Assembly (NCBI RefSeq): GCF_017104965.1
Contig: NZ_JAAGPR010000009.1
Coordinates: 1 to 64,000 of the forward strand
Source: Paraburkholderia sp. Ac-20340
GTDB lineage: Bacteria > Pseudomonadota > Gammaproteobacteria > Burkholderiales > Burkholderiaceae
Length of the DNA: 64,000 bases
Direction: 5' to 3'
The notes under the pieces were generated by a model. That model was given only the letters and a program-made list of their open reading frames with translations. It was not told the DNA's origin and made no database searches. The first letter of the stretch is position 1; each line of letters begins with the position of its first letter. Position numbers and translations under genes: made by a program. Positions 1 through 8,640 of this stretch are shown here, piece by piece.

Positions 1-137
1 GCCATCACGGCCGGCGAGGTGTAGTTTTCCGACGCGATCAGTTCGATGTGCTCTTCCTGACGGCGGTTCTCGAGTTCGATCGCGGCAAAGAGTTCGGGAT
101 CGACGTTGGCGATGGTGCTTTCGGCTCTGTCAAACAT
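1..137 (-). CDS. glyA: Serine hydroxymethyltransferase, N-terminal 45 codons only
   Basis: Reading the minus strand from the ATG at 137 gives [17 protein letters not shown], continuing through an [21 protein letters not shown] stretch, which is the strongly conserved N-terminus of GlyA (PLP enzyme, serine to glycine plus methylene-tetrahydrofolate). The gene runs off the left edge, so the PLP lysine is not visible. No good Shine-Dalgarno precedes the ATG (only a CGGAA at about 10 bases). It is divergent from ydfG, with a long 495-base spacer between them. Identity is very secure; only the fragment is seen. Confidence 0.93.
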   Translation of the reverse strand, partial: MFDRAESTIANVDPELFAAIELENRRQEEHIELIASENYTSPAVM

Positions 138-632
138 ACGGGTTCCGTTAAGTGTGTTCAGGTTGACCGGGTCTCGCGCGGAACGCGTAGCGCTTACGCG
201 GCGCTGCTGGCGAAGAGGCCAGCCTTGGCGTGGCGGAAGAAGGTGCCGCACACGCGTGGCAGGGCAGCTCCGGCAGCGCTACGTGAAGCGCGCGGATCTC
301 GGCTGCCCAGGCGAACGGCAAAACGGCACCCTGCGCTTCACGGTGGGTCGCTCCACCTTGAGCTCCCAATCGAGCCATGCGATGCACAGCTTGCCGGGCA
401 ATTATTACAACTGCACCTGCCGCAGTCGCACTTTCTGCCCCTCGGGAACCCTATCGCCAGTCACGCAGGGATTGAGCGCGTTAGTGTATTGGAACCGCCC
501 ACATTAGGCAACCGGACCGCCCCGGCGCCCCGCGAGGCGCGGCTTGCGCAGGTTCTGGCACTTCCTTGCCGCAGCGCCGCATTGGAAGTAGGCTTTCCCC
601 TTTCCTCGCCTTCTACCGACCAGGGAGCCTCC
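138..632. other. 495-bp intergenic region between divergent glyA and ydfG
   Basis: No convincing gene is visible. A 79-codon open frame on the minus strand (387 to 148) ends 10 bases before the glyA ATG, but its Arg/Ala/His composition looks like chance reading in GC-rich DNA. A possible glyA promoter lies at 402-430 on the minus strand, with TAATAA preceded 17 bases upstream by TGCGAC, which is weak. The glyA leader would then be about 250-260 bases, long enough for an RNA regulator, but I could not match a known riboswitch consensus. Confidence 0.4.
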
Positions 633-1379
633 ATGATTGTCTTCGTCACCGGCGCATCCGCAGGATTCGGCGCCGCCATTGCCCGGGCCTTCGTCAAGGG
701 CGGCCACCGCGTCGTCGCTACCGCACGCCGCAAGGACCGCCTCGACGCGCTCGCCGCTGAACTGGGTGACGCGCTGTTGCCGTTCGAGCTGGACGTGCGC
801 GACCGCGCCGCCGTCGAGGCCGCGCCCGCCGCGCTGCCCGCCGAATTCGCCAATATCGATGTGCTGGTCAACAACGCCGGCCTCGCGCTCGGCGTCGAAC
901 CGGCCCAGAAAGCCGATCTCGACGAATGGGAAACCATGATCGAAACCAACTGCACCGGTCTCGTGCAGGTCACGCACGCCTTCCTGCCGGGCATGGTCGA
1001 TCGCAACCGTGGTCATATTTTCAATCTGGGGTCGGTAGCCGGCCGCTGGCCGTACGCGGGCGGCAACGTCTACGGCGCGACCAAGGCGTTCGTGCGCCAG
1101 TTCAGCCTGAACCTGCGCGCCGACCTCGCCGGCACCGCGCTGCGCGTGACGGATATCGAGCCGGGCCTGTGCGGCGGCACCGAATTCTCGAACGTGCGCT
1201 ACCGCGGCGACGACAGCAAGGCCGCCAACGTCTATAAGGACGTGCAGCCGCTCACCGCCGAAGATATCGCCGATTCGATCTACTGGATCGCCACGCGCCC
1301 CGCGCACGTGAACATCAATACGATCGAGCTGATGCCGGTGGCGCAGAGCTTCGCCGGGCTCAACATTCACCGCGGCTGA
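633..1379 (+). CDS. ydfG: NADP-dependent 3-hydroxy acid dehydrogenase YdfG (short-chain dehydrogenase)
   Basis: 248 residues, the same length as E. coli YdfG, and closely similar along its whole length. The N-terminal Rossmann motif TGASAGFG is at residues 6-13, NNAG follows at about 80, the catalytic Tyr-Lys pair is in YGATK, and the hallmark C-terminus AHVNINTIELMPVAQS is present. The family oxidises serine, allo-threonine and 3-hydroxypropionate-type acids, and in pyrimidine catabolism it reduces malonic semialdehyde. The start at 633 is chosen because GGGAG lies just upstream and the homologous protein begins at this Met; the open frame continues upstream but without family similarity. 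Cytoplasmic. Confidence 0.93.
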   Translation: MIVFVTGASAGFGAAIARAFVKGGHRVVATARRKDRLDALAAELGDALLPFELDVRDRAAVEAAPAALPAEFANIDVLVNNAGLALGVEPAQKADLDEWETMIETNCTGLVQVTHAFLPGMVDRNRGHIFNLGSVAGRWPYAGGNVYGATKAFVRQFSLNLRADLAGTALRVTDIEPGLCGGTEFSNVRYRGDDSKAANVYKDVQPLTAEDIADSIYWIATRPAHVNINTIELMPVAQSFAGLNIHRG

Positions 1380-1453
1380 TGGCTTTCAAAAGTCTTTCGT
1401 AGCTCAGTCGTCCGAACGGCGTAGCGCACTCGCGTTCCGGTAGAATGCGCGGC

Positions 1454-1936
1454 ATGGAAAGATCCACCAGCAAGCCGGATACGGCCCCAGAACAGGCTAC
1501 GGACGGCTTTATTTGGCCGGTCCGCGTCTACTACGAAGACACCGACGCCGGCGGCATCGTGTTCTACGCGAACTACCTGAAGTTCTTCGAGCGCGCGCGC
1601 ACCGAATGGCTGCGCGCGTGCGGCGTCGATCAGCGCAGTCTCGCCGAGGAATCCGGCACGCTCTTCGTCGTGCGCAGCACTGCGCTCGACTACCGGGCAC
1701 CCGCCCGTCTCGACGACATCGTGACGGTCGTGAGCCGCCTCGAAAAGCTGGGCCGCGCTTCTGTCGACTTCATGCAGGAAGCGTGGCGCGGCGACACGCT
1801 GCTGGCAACCGGCAAGATCCGCGTTGCCTGTGTCGATGGTGCCGTCATGCGCCCTGCCGCCATTCCGAGCCACGTTTTCGACGCTTTGGAGCGTGGCATG
1901 AAGAAAGTCTTGCCGGCTGTGTCAACGGCCACTTAA
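1454..1936 (+). CDS. ybgC: Tol-Pal system-associated acyl-CoA thioesterase YbgC
   Basis: 160 residues from the ATG at 1454. The hotdog-fold 4HBT signature YYEDTDAGGIVFYANYLKFF, with the catalytic Asp, is near the N-terminus. YbgC hydrolyses acyl-CoA or acyl-ACP thioesters at the cytoplasmic membrane and is the usual first gene of the Tol-Pal cluster. An in-frame ATG at 1445 is possible, but it sits inside a TAGAAT (1441-1446) that looks like a -10 box, which would place the transcript start at about 1453. I therefore prefer 1454, and the mRNA may be leaderless. A 158-bp gap separates it from tolQ. Confidence 0.92.
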   Translation: MERSTSKPDTAPEQATDGFIWPVRVYYEDTDAGGIVFYANYLKFFERARTEWLRACGVDQRSLAEESGTLFVVRSTALDYRAPARLDDIVTVVSRLEKLGRASVDFMQEAWRGDTLLATGKIRVACVDGAVMRPAAIPSHVFDALERGMKKVLPAVSTAT

Positions 1937-2094
1937 CTATTGCCGTTGATTACGACGCCAGTGAACTCGCGTCGGTCATTGCAGGACCAAGCTGGGTTCG
2001 GCCACAAGCATGCAACGCCTTGCCGTTTGCCTTCGGGAAGCTTCGCATTGTCTTGCAGCCGCTCGCCCCTTCCGGGACGTCACAACGAATCTTT

Positions 2095-2772
2095 ATGAAC
2101 ACTACACAAGATCTCTCGATCATTTCACTCGTTCTTAATGCGAGCATACTGGCACAGGCGGTGATGGGACTTCTCCTGTTGCTGTCCCTGATCTCCTGGA
2201 CCTTCATTTTCCGCAAGTGGTTTGCCATCCGCCGCGCGCGCCGGCAGACCGAGCGCTTCGAGCGCGACTTCTGGTCGGGCGGCGACCTGCAGGCGCTGTA
2301 TCAAAGCGCCGCCAACAACCGTCATACGATTGGCGCGCTCGAACGTATTTTCGAATCGGGCATGCGTGAGTTTCTCAAGGCCAAAGAGAAACGTCTGAAC
2401 GATCCGAGCCTCGTGCTCGACGGCGCACGCCGCGCGATGCGCGCAGCGTTCCAGCGCGAGATGGACGCGCTCGAAGCGAATCTCTCGTTCCTCGCTTCGG
2501 TCGGTTCGGTCAGCCCGTACATCGGTCTGTTCGGCACGGTCTGGGGGATCATGAACGCGTTCCGCGGTCTCGCGAACGTGCAGCAGGCCACGCTTGCGAA
2601 CGTCGCGCCCGGCATCGCCGAAGCGCTGACCGCCACCGCAATCGGTCTGTTCGCCGCCATCCCGGCCGTCGTCGCCTACAACAGCTACGCGCACGATATC
2701 GACCGTCTGGCGATCCGCTTCGAAACCTTCATCGAAGAGTTTTCGAACATCCTGCAGCGTCAGGCCCACTAA
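2095..2772 (+). CDS. tolQ: Tol-Pal system proton channel subunit TolQ
   Basis: 225 residues; MotA/TolQ/ExbB family. Three membrane segments are visible: about residues 14-36 (AVMGLLLLLSLISWTFIF), about 135-160 (SVGSVSPYIGLFGTVWGIM) and about 175-195 (TATAIGLFAAIPAVVAY). With TolR it forms the inner-membrane proton channel that energises TolA. The start ATG at 2095 gives the typical family N-terminus MNTTQDLSII. It is followed after 18 bases by tolR, which has an AGGAG ribosome site. Confidence 0.96.
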   Translation: MNTTQDLSIISLVLNASILAQAVMGLLLLLSLISWTFIFRKWFAIRRARRQTERFERDFWSGGDLQALYQSAANNRHTIGALERIFESGMREFLKAKEKRLNDPSLVLDGARRAMRAAFQREMDALEANLSFLASVGSVSPYIGLFGTVWGIMNAFRGLANVQQATLANVAPGIAEALTATAIGLFAAIPAVVAYNSYAHDIDRLAIRFETFIEEFSNILQRQAH

Positions 2773-2790
2773 TCTTCAAAGGAGTCGAAG

Positions 2791-3237
2791 ATGGGAGGCT
2801 CAAGCCGTTCGAGCATGCGAGGCAGCCGCTCGCGTCGTGCAATGGCCGACATCAATGTCGTGCCGTATATCGACGTGATGCTGGTGCTGCTCGTGATCTT
2901 CATGGTGACCGCGCCGCTCGTGGCGCCGTCCATTGTCAATCTGCCGACCGTCGGCGGCGCATCGCAGCAGCAGCAGGTGCCGCCCGTGGTGGTGAACATT
3001 CGCCCCGACGGCAATCTGAGCGTACGCTACAAGGATGATGCGGGCGCCACGCAGCAGGAAACCATGTCGCGCGCCGATCTCAACACGTTCGTCGCCAACC
3101 GCGAGCAGGATCATCCCGACCAGCCGGTCGTGATTGCCGCCGACAAGGCCGTCAAGTACGAGACCGTGATGAACGTCATGTCCGACCTGAAGGCGCGCGG
3201 CGTCAAACGTGTCGGACTGCTCGTTAAATCGCAATGA
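2791..3237 (+). CDS. tolR: Tol-Pal system protein TolR
   Basis: 148 residues; ExbD/TolR family. There is a short basic cytoplasmic N-terminus, then the single transmembrane helix with the conserved proton-carrying aspartate in NVVPYIDVMLVLLVIF (Asp28), then a periplasmic domain. It works with TolQ to couple proton flow to TolA. The ribosome site AAGGAG lies 8 bases before the ATG. The stop overlaps the tolA start by four bases (ATGA), suggesting translational coupling. Confidence 0.96.
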   Translation: MGGSSRSSMRGSRSRRAMADINVVPYIDVMLVLLVIFMVTAPLVAPSIVNLPTVGGASQQQQVPPVVVNIRPDGNLSVRYKDDAGATQQETMSRADLNTFVANREQDHPDQPVVIAADKAVKYETVMNVMSDLKARGVKRVGLLVKSQ

Positions 3238-4241
3238 CCCGGAAGAACGAAACGTATCCATTGCAACCGCCTCGCGAGCGCGGCACGGGACGTGCTATAG
3301 CGCTCGCCGTGGTGATGCACGTGCTGCTCGGCTTCTTCCTCTACCACGGCATCCACTGGCAGAACAGCACGCCGGCGGGCGAGGAAGCGGAACTGTGGAC
3401 GGAAGTCCCGGATCTTTCCACGCCGAAGCCGCTGCCGCCGCCCGTGCCGGTGCAGCCTGCCCCGCCGCCGCCGAAGACGGAAGACGCCGACATCGCCTTG
3501 CAACAGCAAAAGCGTAAGCAGCAACAGGAAGCGGCGCGCGAGGCGCAACTGGCCGAACAGCAGCGCGTGAAGCAGCAGCAGGAAGCCGAAGCGAAGCGTC
3601 AGCAGCAGCTCGCCGCCCAGCAGGCGGCGCAACTGGCAGCCCAGCAGAAGCAGGCGAAGCTCAAGCAGCAGCAACAGCAGGAGCAGCAGCAGGCCGCCGA
3701 AAAGCTGAAGCAACAGCAGCAGCAACAGGACGCGCTCAAGAAGCAGCAGGAAGAAGAGCAGCAGCAGAAGCAGGCGAAGCTCGACGCCCAGAAGAAGGCG
3801 GATGCGGATAAAGCCGCCAAGGCCAAGGCGCAAGCCGACGCCCAGGCGAAGAAGCTCGACGCCGAACGCCGTGCACGTATCGCGCAGATGCAAGGCGCGA
3901 TGGGTGGCGGCGAAGGTTCGAGCGGCAATGGTCTGGCGAAGAGCGGCACCGGCAGCGGTTCGGGCGGCAATGCGGCGTCGGCTGGCTATGCAGAGAAGGT
4001 TCAGCGCCGCGTGCGTCCGAACATCGTCTGGGCCGGCGACACGGCGGGCCTCGAAACGGTGGTATCGGTGCATTGCTCGCCGAGCGGCACCCTGCTTTCG
4101 GCGACGATCACGCGTAGCAGCGGCAACTCGTCGTGGGACGACGCAGCGCTGCGTGCAGTGCAGCGCTCGGACCCGATGCCGCAGGACACCGATGGCAAAA
4201 CGCCGTCGAGTTTCAAGATTACCTTGCGCCCGGCGGGTTAA
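3234..4241 (+). CDS. tolA: Tol-Pal system protein TolA
   Basis: 335 residues in the standard three-part TolA layout. There is an N-terminal signal anchor (RAIALAVVMHVLLGFFLYH, about 20-38), a long Gln/Lys/Ala/Glu-rich helical region (about 85-210) spanning the periplasm, a Gly/Ser linker (about 220-245), and a C-terminal TolA/TonB-like domain (about 250-335) that contacts TolB and Pal. The central domain is encoded by a CAG/AAG-rich stretch (about 3500-3860). The start overlaps the tolR stop by four bases. Confidence 0.95.
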   Translation: MTRKNETYPLQPPRERGTGRAIALAVVMHVLLGFFLYHGIHWQNSTPAGEEAELWTEVPDLSTPKPLPPPVPVQPAPPPPKTEDADIALQQQKRKQQQEAAREAQLAEQQRVKQQQEAEAKRQQQLAAQQAAQLAAQQKQAKLKQQQQQEQQQAAEKLKQQQQQQDALKKQQEEEQQQKQAKLDAQKKADADKAAKAKAQADAQAKKLDAERRARIAQMQGAMGGGEGSSGNGLAKSGTGSGSGGNAASAGYAEKVQRRVRPNIVWAGDTAGLETVVSVHCSPSGTLLSATITRSSGNSSWDDAALRAVQRSDPMPQDTDGKTPSSFKITLRPAG

Positions 4242-4364
4242 CGGCGCAAGTCAGAGCACAGAAAGCTGGCGCGCGGCAGCAGACAAGGAACGATTCGATG
4301 CATTTCGGGTCTGTCTGCTGTCCCGCGGTGTGACAAATATCGCTTTTTCAGGAAACAGCACAGC

Positions 4365-5657
4365 ATGAAGTTGATGACGAAGCTTGGCCTGCGTACCCTC
4401 GTCGCGTCCTGCCTGCTCGCAGTGGGCGGCGCCGCGAACGCACAACTCAACGTCCTCGTCACCGGCGTGGGCTCCACCCAATTCCCGATCGCCACGGCCA
4501 CCTTCGCCGGCGAGGCGAACTCGCCGCAGCAGGTCGCCGCCATCGTGCGCTCCGATCTCGCGCGCAGCGGCAAGTTCACCAATGTCGACGCGGGTAGCGC
4601 GCCGGTGTCGGAAAACGACTCGGTCGATCTCGGCGGCTGGAAAGCCAAGGGCGCCAACGCCTTCGTCGCCGGCAGCGTGAACAAGCTGCCGAACGGCCAG
4701 TACGAAGTGCGCTTCAAGCTCTACGACACCGTGAAGGGCGAAAGCCTCGGCGGTCTCGTGCTGCAAAGCCCGCCTGCCGGTCTGCGCATGAGCGCGCACA
4801 AGGTCGCGGACTACATCTACGCAAAGCTGATGGGCGATCGCGGTGTGTTCGCCACGCGTCTGTCGTACGTCATCAAGACGGGCGGCCGCTATCAGCTGCA
4901 GATTTCGGATTCGGACGGCCAGGACGCGCACATTGCCCTGTCCAGCCCGGAACCGATCATCTCGCCGGCCTGGTCGCCTGACGGCACCAAGGTCGCCTAC
5001 GTCTCGTTCGAAAAGAAAAAGCCCATCGTCTACGTGCATGACCTGCCCACGGGGCGGCGCGTCATCATCTCGGACCAGAAGGGCAACAACTCGGCGCCTG
5101 CATGGTCGCCGGATGGGCGCACGCTTGCGGTCGCCCTTTCGCGCACGGGCAATACGCAGATCTTCGCCGTCGCTGCAGACGGCTCCAATCTGCATCGCCT
5201 GACCCAGGGCACGACGATCGATACGGAACCCACCTACTCTCCTGACGGACGCTCGATTTACTTCACGAGCGACCGCGGCGGCCAACCCCAGATTTACAGG
5301 ATGCCAGCCCAGGGTGAAAGCGCCGGAGCGGCGCAACGCGTGACGTTTACCGGCAGCTATAACACGAGCCCGCGGGTCAGCCCGGACGGCAAACAGCTGG
5401 CGTACATCTCACGCACGGGCGGCGGATTTAAGCTGTACATTCAGGATCTGCAGTCCGGCGTCGCGACCGCCCTGACCGACACGACACATGACGAATCGCC
5501 CAGCTTTGCGGCGAACGGTCAGTACATTCTTTACGCCACACAGGTGAACGGCCGTGGCGTGCTGGCTGCTGTTTCGACCGACGGTCGTACGCGGCAAATC
5601 CTGTCCGTTCAGGGCGGCAGCGTACGCGAGCCGTCCTGGGGTCCTTTTATGCAATAA
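4365..5657 (+). CDS. tolB: Tol-Pal system translocation protein TolB
   Basis: 430 residues. The Sec signal peptide ends at GAANA (about residue 26), followed by the TolB N-terminal domain. The C-terminal beta-propeller is made of repeats with the signature [42 protein letters not shown] and [12 protein letters not shown]. It is a periplasmic protein that binds Pal and the TolA C-terminus. A 123-base gap after tolA carries CAGGAAA ahead of the ATG, and there may be an internal promoter here. pal follows after 18 bases. Confidence 0.96.
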   Translation: MKLMTKLGLRTLVASCLLAVGGAANAQLNVLVTGVGSTQFPIATATFAGEANSPQQVAAIVRSDLARSGKFTNVDAGSAPVSENDSVDLGGWKAKGANAFVAGSVNKLPNGQYEVRFKLYDTVKGESLGGLVLQSPPAGLRMSAHKVADYIYAKLMGDRGVFATRLSYVIKTGGRYQLQISDSDGQDAHIALSSPEPIISPAWSPDGTKVAYVSFEKKKPIVYVHDLPTGRRVIISDQKGNNSAPAWSPDGRTLAVALSRTGNTQIFAVAADGSNLHRLTQGTTIDTEPTYSPDGRSIYFTSDRGGQPQIYRMPAQGESAGAAQRVTFTGSYNTSPRVSPDGKQLAYISRTGGGFKLYIQDLQSGVATALTDTTHDESPSFAANGQYILYATQVNGRGVLAAVSTDGRTRQILSVQGGSVREPSWGPFMQ

Positions 5658-5675
5658 CACTTCAGGAGAGCAACA

Positions 5676-6185
5676 ATGATGTCAAACAAAGTCCGCCTGG
5701 CTCTGGCCGTCTTGATGATCGGTGCACTGGCAGCGTGTAAGTCGGCACCGAAGGCCGATGAAAACGCGAACGCAGGCTCGATGAGCACGCAGCCGAACCC
5801 GAACGCCGTCGCACAGGTCAACGTCGATCCGCTGAACGATCCGAACAGCCCGCTCGCCAAGCGCAGCGTGTACTTCGACTTCGACAGCTACGCAGTCAAG
5901 GACGACTACCAGAGCGTGGTCCAGGCACATGCACAGTACCTGAAGACGCACCCGGAACGTCACGTCCTGATCCAGGGCAACACCGACGAGCGCGGCACGA
6001 GCGAGTACAACCTGGCACTGGGCCAGAAGCGTGCTGAAGCTGTCCGCAAGGCTCTGTCGCTGATGGGCGTGCCGGATTCGCAGATGGAAGCCGTCAGCCT
6101 CGGCAAGGAAAAGCCGACGGCAACCGGCCACGACGAAGCATCGTGGGCGCAGAACCGCCGTGCTGACCTCGTGTACCAACAGTAA
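5676..6185 (+). CDS. pal: Peptidoglycan-associated lipoprotein Pal
   Basis: 169 residues. The lipobox LAAC has its lipidated Cys at position 21 (from the ATG at 5676). The OmpA-like peptidoglycan-binding domain fills the C-terminal two thirds, with VYFDFDSYAV, GNTDERGTSEYNLALGQKRA and the terminal NRRADLVY. It links the outer membrane to the cell wall and is the Tol system's outer-membrane partner. A second ATG immediately follows the first; CAGGAGAG upstream serves either one. Confidence 0.96.
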   Translation: MMSNKVRLALAVLMIGALAACKSAPKADENANAGSMSTQPNPNAVAQVNVDPLNDPNSPLAKRSVYFDFDSYAVKDDYQSVVQAHAQYLKTHPERHVLIQGNTDERGTSEYNLALGQKRAEAVRKALSLMGVPDSQMEAVSLGKEKPTATGHDEASWAQNRRADLVYQQ

Positions 6186-6207
6186 TTAGCATTGGATGAA
6201 GGGGCGT

Positions 6208-6957
6208 ATGTCGCACCGTTTCTCCCCGCTGCGGGCAGCCGCAGCCGCCTGCGTGGCTGGCGTCGCCTTTTCGGCGCTGCCGGCCCACGCGGGTCTCTTC
6301 GATGACGATCAGGCGCGCCAGGCGATTCTCGACCTGCGCGCGAAGACGGACAATCTGAACAGCCAGTTGTCCGCCGCTCAGCGCACGATCCTCGACCAGT
6401 CCAACCGTATCGACCAGCTCAACCAGCAGGTCGCGACGCTGCGTGGACAGAACGAGGACCTCGGCAACGAACTGACGACCCTGTCGAAGCAGCAGAAGGA
6501 CTACTACACGGACCTGGATACGCGTCTCAAGAAGTTCGAGCCGCAGCAGGAAACCGTGGACGGCATGCAGGGCACGGTTCAGCCGGGTGAGATGGACGCG
6601 TTCAATTCCGCTTCCACGCAGTTTCGCAACGGCGACTTCAAGCAGGCCGCCGCTGCGTTCCGCAGCTTCATCTCGAAGTACCCGCAGAGCCCGTACCAGC
6701 CGACCGCGCAGTACTGGCTCGGCAATGCGCTCTACGCGCTGAAGGACTACAAAGGGTCGACCGCGACCTGGCAGAACGTCGTCAGCAAGTATCCGCAGCA
6801 TCCGCGCGCGCCCGAGGCGCTGCTCGCGATTGCGAACAATCAAATGGAGCAGGGGCAAAAGGCCGCGGCCAAGCGCACGCTCGAACAGATCGTTTCGCAG
6901 TACGGCAGCACGGAAGTTGCGCAGACGGCGCAGAGCAAGCTCTCGCAGCTCAAGTAA
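6208..6957 (+). CDS. cpoB: Cell division coordinator CpoB (YbgF)
   Basis: 249 residues from the ATG at 6208, chosen because GAAGGGG lies 4-10 bases upstream and the protein then opens directly with a signal peptide ending PAHA. An ATG at 6196 is also in frame. After the signal peptide there is a coiled-coil trimerisation segment (about 40-100, with heptad-like LDQSNRIDQLNQQVATLRGQ), then C-terminal TPR repeats (FRNGDFKQAAAAFRSFISKYP and the two that follow). It is the last gene of the Tol-Pal operon and coordinates peptidoglycan synthesis with outer-membrane constriction. Confidence 0.93.
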   Translation: MSHRFSPLRAAAAACVAGVAFSALPAHAGLFDDDQARQAILDLRAKTDNLNSQLSAAQRTILDQSNRIDQLNQQVATLRGQNEDLGNELTTLSKQQKDYYTDLDTRLKKFEPQQETVDGMQGTVQPGEMDAFNSASTQFRNGDFKQAAAAFRSFISKYPQSPYQPTAQYWLGNALYALKDYKGSTATWQNVVSKYPQHPRAPEALLAIANNQMEQGQKAAAKRTLEQIVSQYGSTEVAQTAQSKLSQLK

Positions 6958-7035
6958 CGCACTGCCGCTTTCGCCCGGCGTGACGCAGACATGGCTGCGA
7001 CGCACCGGGTAGCGAGCTTGCGTATCAGTTTTGAA

Positions 7036-7084
7036 GGGCCCGGAATACGTCGGCTGATTTGACGTGCTTCGGGCCTTTTCTGTT
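7036..7084 (+). terminator. Terminator of the Tol-Pal operon
   Basis: GGCCCG pairs with CGGGCC and ACGTC with GACGT across a small internal loop; TTTTCTGTTT follows. It is placed about 80 bases after the cpoB stop. Confidence 0.65.
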
Positions 7085-7151
7085 TGGGCGTTCTCTCTTT
7101 GGTCGTTTTCTCCCTGGCGAGCGAAAATTTGGATTGTGTGCGTCGGATTAG

Positions 7152-7180
7152 TTGACACACCCCCAGTATCTCGCTATACT
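7152..7180 (+). promoter_or_regulatory. Sigma-70 promoter of tRNA-Lys
   Basis: A perfect -35 TTGACA (7152-7157), 17-base spacer, and -10 TATACT (7175-7180). It ends 14 bases before the mature tRNA 5' end. Confidence 0.85.
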
Positions 7181-7194
7181 CCCGCTTCTCTTTT

Positions 7195-7270
7195 GGGTCG
7201 TTAGCTCAGCTGGTAGAGCAGCGGACTTTTAATCCGTTGGTCACAGGTTCGAATCCCGTACGGCCTACCA
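7195..7270 (+). tRNA. tRNA-Lys, anticodon TTT
   Basis: 76 bases including an encoded CCA end. The acceptor stem GGGTCGT pairs with ACGGCCT (two G-U pairs). The D-arm contains AGCTCAGCTGGTAGAGC. The anticodon stem GCGGA/TCCGT closes the loop CTTTTAA with anticodon TTT at 7228-7230, and GGTTCGAATCC forms the T-arm. Confidence 0.97.
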
Positions 7271-7284
7271 AAGATACGTCAAGA

Positions 7285-7312
7285 AGCCCGGTCATTGCGA
7301 CCGGGCTTTTTG
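7285..7312 (+). terminator. Rho-independent terminator of tRNA-Lys
   Basis: AGCCCGGTC and GACCGGGCT form a perfect 9-bp stem with a 5-base loop, followed by TTTTTGCTTTT. Confidence 0.9.
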
Positions 7313-7429
7313 CTTTTCCGGATCGATGCGTGCGCATCCTTGTCCCTGTCCTATCAGAAGATCCTGACGCGAGCGTGTATACTCACGCCCTCCCCGCTGT
7401 TCTTCTCCCGCTGCACAGGCCAACGTCAA

Positions 7430-7900
7430 ATGAAGTTCCCGACTCTCGCCTGCGCTCTAGTCGCGCTGCTCTGGATCAGTCTGCGCGTTCAGGCGCAGGT
7501 TCAAGCTCCTCCCGAAGATTACGAGTACCTGCGCCGCATCCGCGTGCCGGACGCCGTGGTGAATTGCGTCGCCGCGCTCGACGAATGGGTGCATCAGGCG
7601 CAACGCTACGATTCGCTGATGGTCCCCGACCGCCGCGCACTCACTGCCAAGGTCGAAAGCCCCGTGCCCGCCAGCGCGCTCGCATCGGTATCGACGGCGA
7701 TGTCGGCATCGGCGTCCGCTGCGAGTCCGCCGCCGCAGCCCTCGCCCATCGATACGCTGATCCACCTGCGCGCCTTCGCGAAGGTGCGCGGCAAGTACGC
7801 ATGGGTGCCCGTGAAGGCGACGTGCGGCATCTGGCACACACATGTGGTGGACGTCGCGCTCTCGCCGCGATCGATCCACGAAAGCTCGCCGATTCACTGA
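7430..7900 (+). CDS. Small exported protein of unknown function
   Basis: 156 residues. The N-terminus MKFPTLACALVALLWISLRVQAQ reads as a Sec signal peptide with cleavage after VQA. The mature part opens PPEDYEYLRRIRVPDAVVNCVAALDEWVHQA, has a low-complexity Ala/Ser/Pro stretch (about 85-110), and ends with a conserved-looking block LIHLRAFAKVRGKYAWVPVKATCGIWHTHVV. Two cysteines (about 45 and 134) could form a disulphide in the periplasm. It resembles short exported proteins sometimes labelled BspC-domain in Burkholderia, but that is from memory and unverified. The start at 7430 is chosen because it opens the signal peptide; the longer upstream frame overlaps the tRNA terminator. Confidence 0.75.
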   Translation: MKFPTLACALVALLWISLRVQAQVQAPPEDYEYLRRIRVPDAVVNCVAALDEWVHQAQRYDSLMVPDRRALTAKVESPVPASALASVSTAMSASASAASPPPQPSPIDTLIHLRAFAKVRGKYAWVPVKATCGIWHTHVVDVALSPRSIHESSPIH

Positions 7901-7932
7901 AGCGCGCGCTGCCTCGCGAAGCAAAAAACAAA

Positions 7933-7965
7933 AAGCCCGTGCGCTCTCACGCACGGGCTTTTTTA
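7933..7965. terminator. Bidirectional terminator between converging genes
   Basis: AAGCCCGTGCG and CGCACGGGCTT form a perfect 11-bp stem with a 6-base loop. T runs on the plus strand and an A run before the stem allow termination in both directions, for the exported protein and for the YceI operon. Confidence 0.85.
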
Positions 7966-7996
7966 CGCGTTCAACGCGCAGCAGCGACGCCGAAGC

Positions 7997-8578
7997 TTAG
8001 TCTGCCTTCACGCCTTCGACCTGGATCTGCAGCGTCGTCAGCATCTTGAAGCCGTATGCCTGGCCGTAGTTCACGCCGAAGTCCGAACGGTCGAACTGGG
8101 CGGTCGCATCGGCGCCGCACACTTCGCGCTTGAGCATCGGGTTCTGGAAGCACTTGAACGAGTCGATCTTCAGGTTCAGCGGCTTGGTGACGCCGTGCAG
8201 CGTGAACGTGCCGATCACTTCAACGGGCTTGTCGCCGTCGAACTTGATCGAGGTGCCCTTGTAGACCGCCGTCGGGTACTTGGCTGCGTCGAGCATTTCA
8301 GCCGAGCTGACGTGCTTGTCGAGCGCCTTGTTGCCCGTGTCAATCGACGATGCGTCGATGGTCACGTCGACCGTGCCGGTCTTCGCTGCGGTGTCGAGCA
8401 CGACGGTGCCCGAGCTCTTCGTGAACTTGCCGCGCCAGACCGAAACGCCACCGAAGTGGTCGGTTTCGAAGCTCGGGTACGTGTGCGTCGGGTCGAGGTT
8501 GTAGGTCGTAGCGGCGGCGAACGCAGGCGTAGCGATGGCGGCAGCCAGTGCGGCCGCGGCGAAAATCGTGGTCTTCAT
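7997..8578 (-). CDS. YceI family periplasmic protein
   Basis: 193 residues from the ATG at 8578. The signal peptide ends PAFA. The mature part is a YceI lipocalin-like domain: [27 protein letters not shown], a [13 protein letters not shown] strand pair, and the terminal [21 protein letters not shown]. The family binds polyisoprenoid chains and is often found with cytochrome b561; a role in isoprenoid quinone or lipid handling is inferred, not shown. It is the distal gene of the cytochrome b561-YceI-YceI operon. A two-cysteine insert ([15 protein letters not shown]) near residue 150 is absent from the neighbouring paralogue. Confidence 0.9.
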   Translation of the reverse strand: MKTTIFAAAALAAAIATPAFAAATTYNLDPTHTYPSFETDHFGGVSVWRGKFTKSSGTVVLDTAAKTGTVDVTIDASSIDTGNKALDKHVSSAEMLDAAKYPTAVYKGTSIKFDGDKPVEVIGTFTLHGVTKPLNLKIDSFKCFQNPMLKREVCGADATAQFDRSDFGVNYGQAYGFKMLTTLQIQVEGVKAD

Positions 8579-8640
8579 GAAAGCGTGGGTCCTGTTACGG
8601 AAGAAGAAGCGAAACGGATAAACGAAAAGGCCTACGCGCG

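Noticed and set aside
3500-3860. CAG-rich repeat as a mobile or CRISPR-like array
   Set aside because: It encodes the Gln/Lys/Ala helix of TolA in frame; no repeat-spacer regularity.
7157-7312. Possible integration site at tRNA-Lys
   Set aside because: No integrase, no duplicated tRNA 3' end nearby and no compositional shift downstream.
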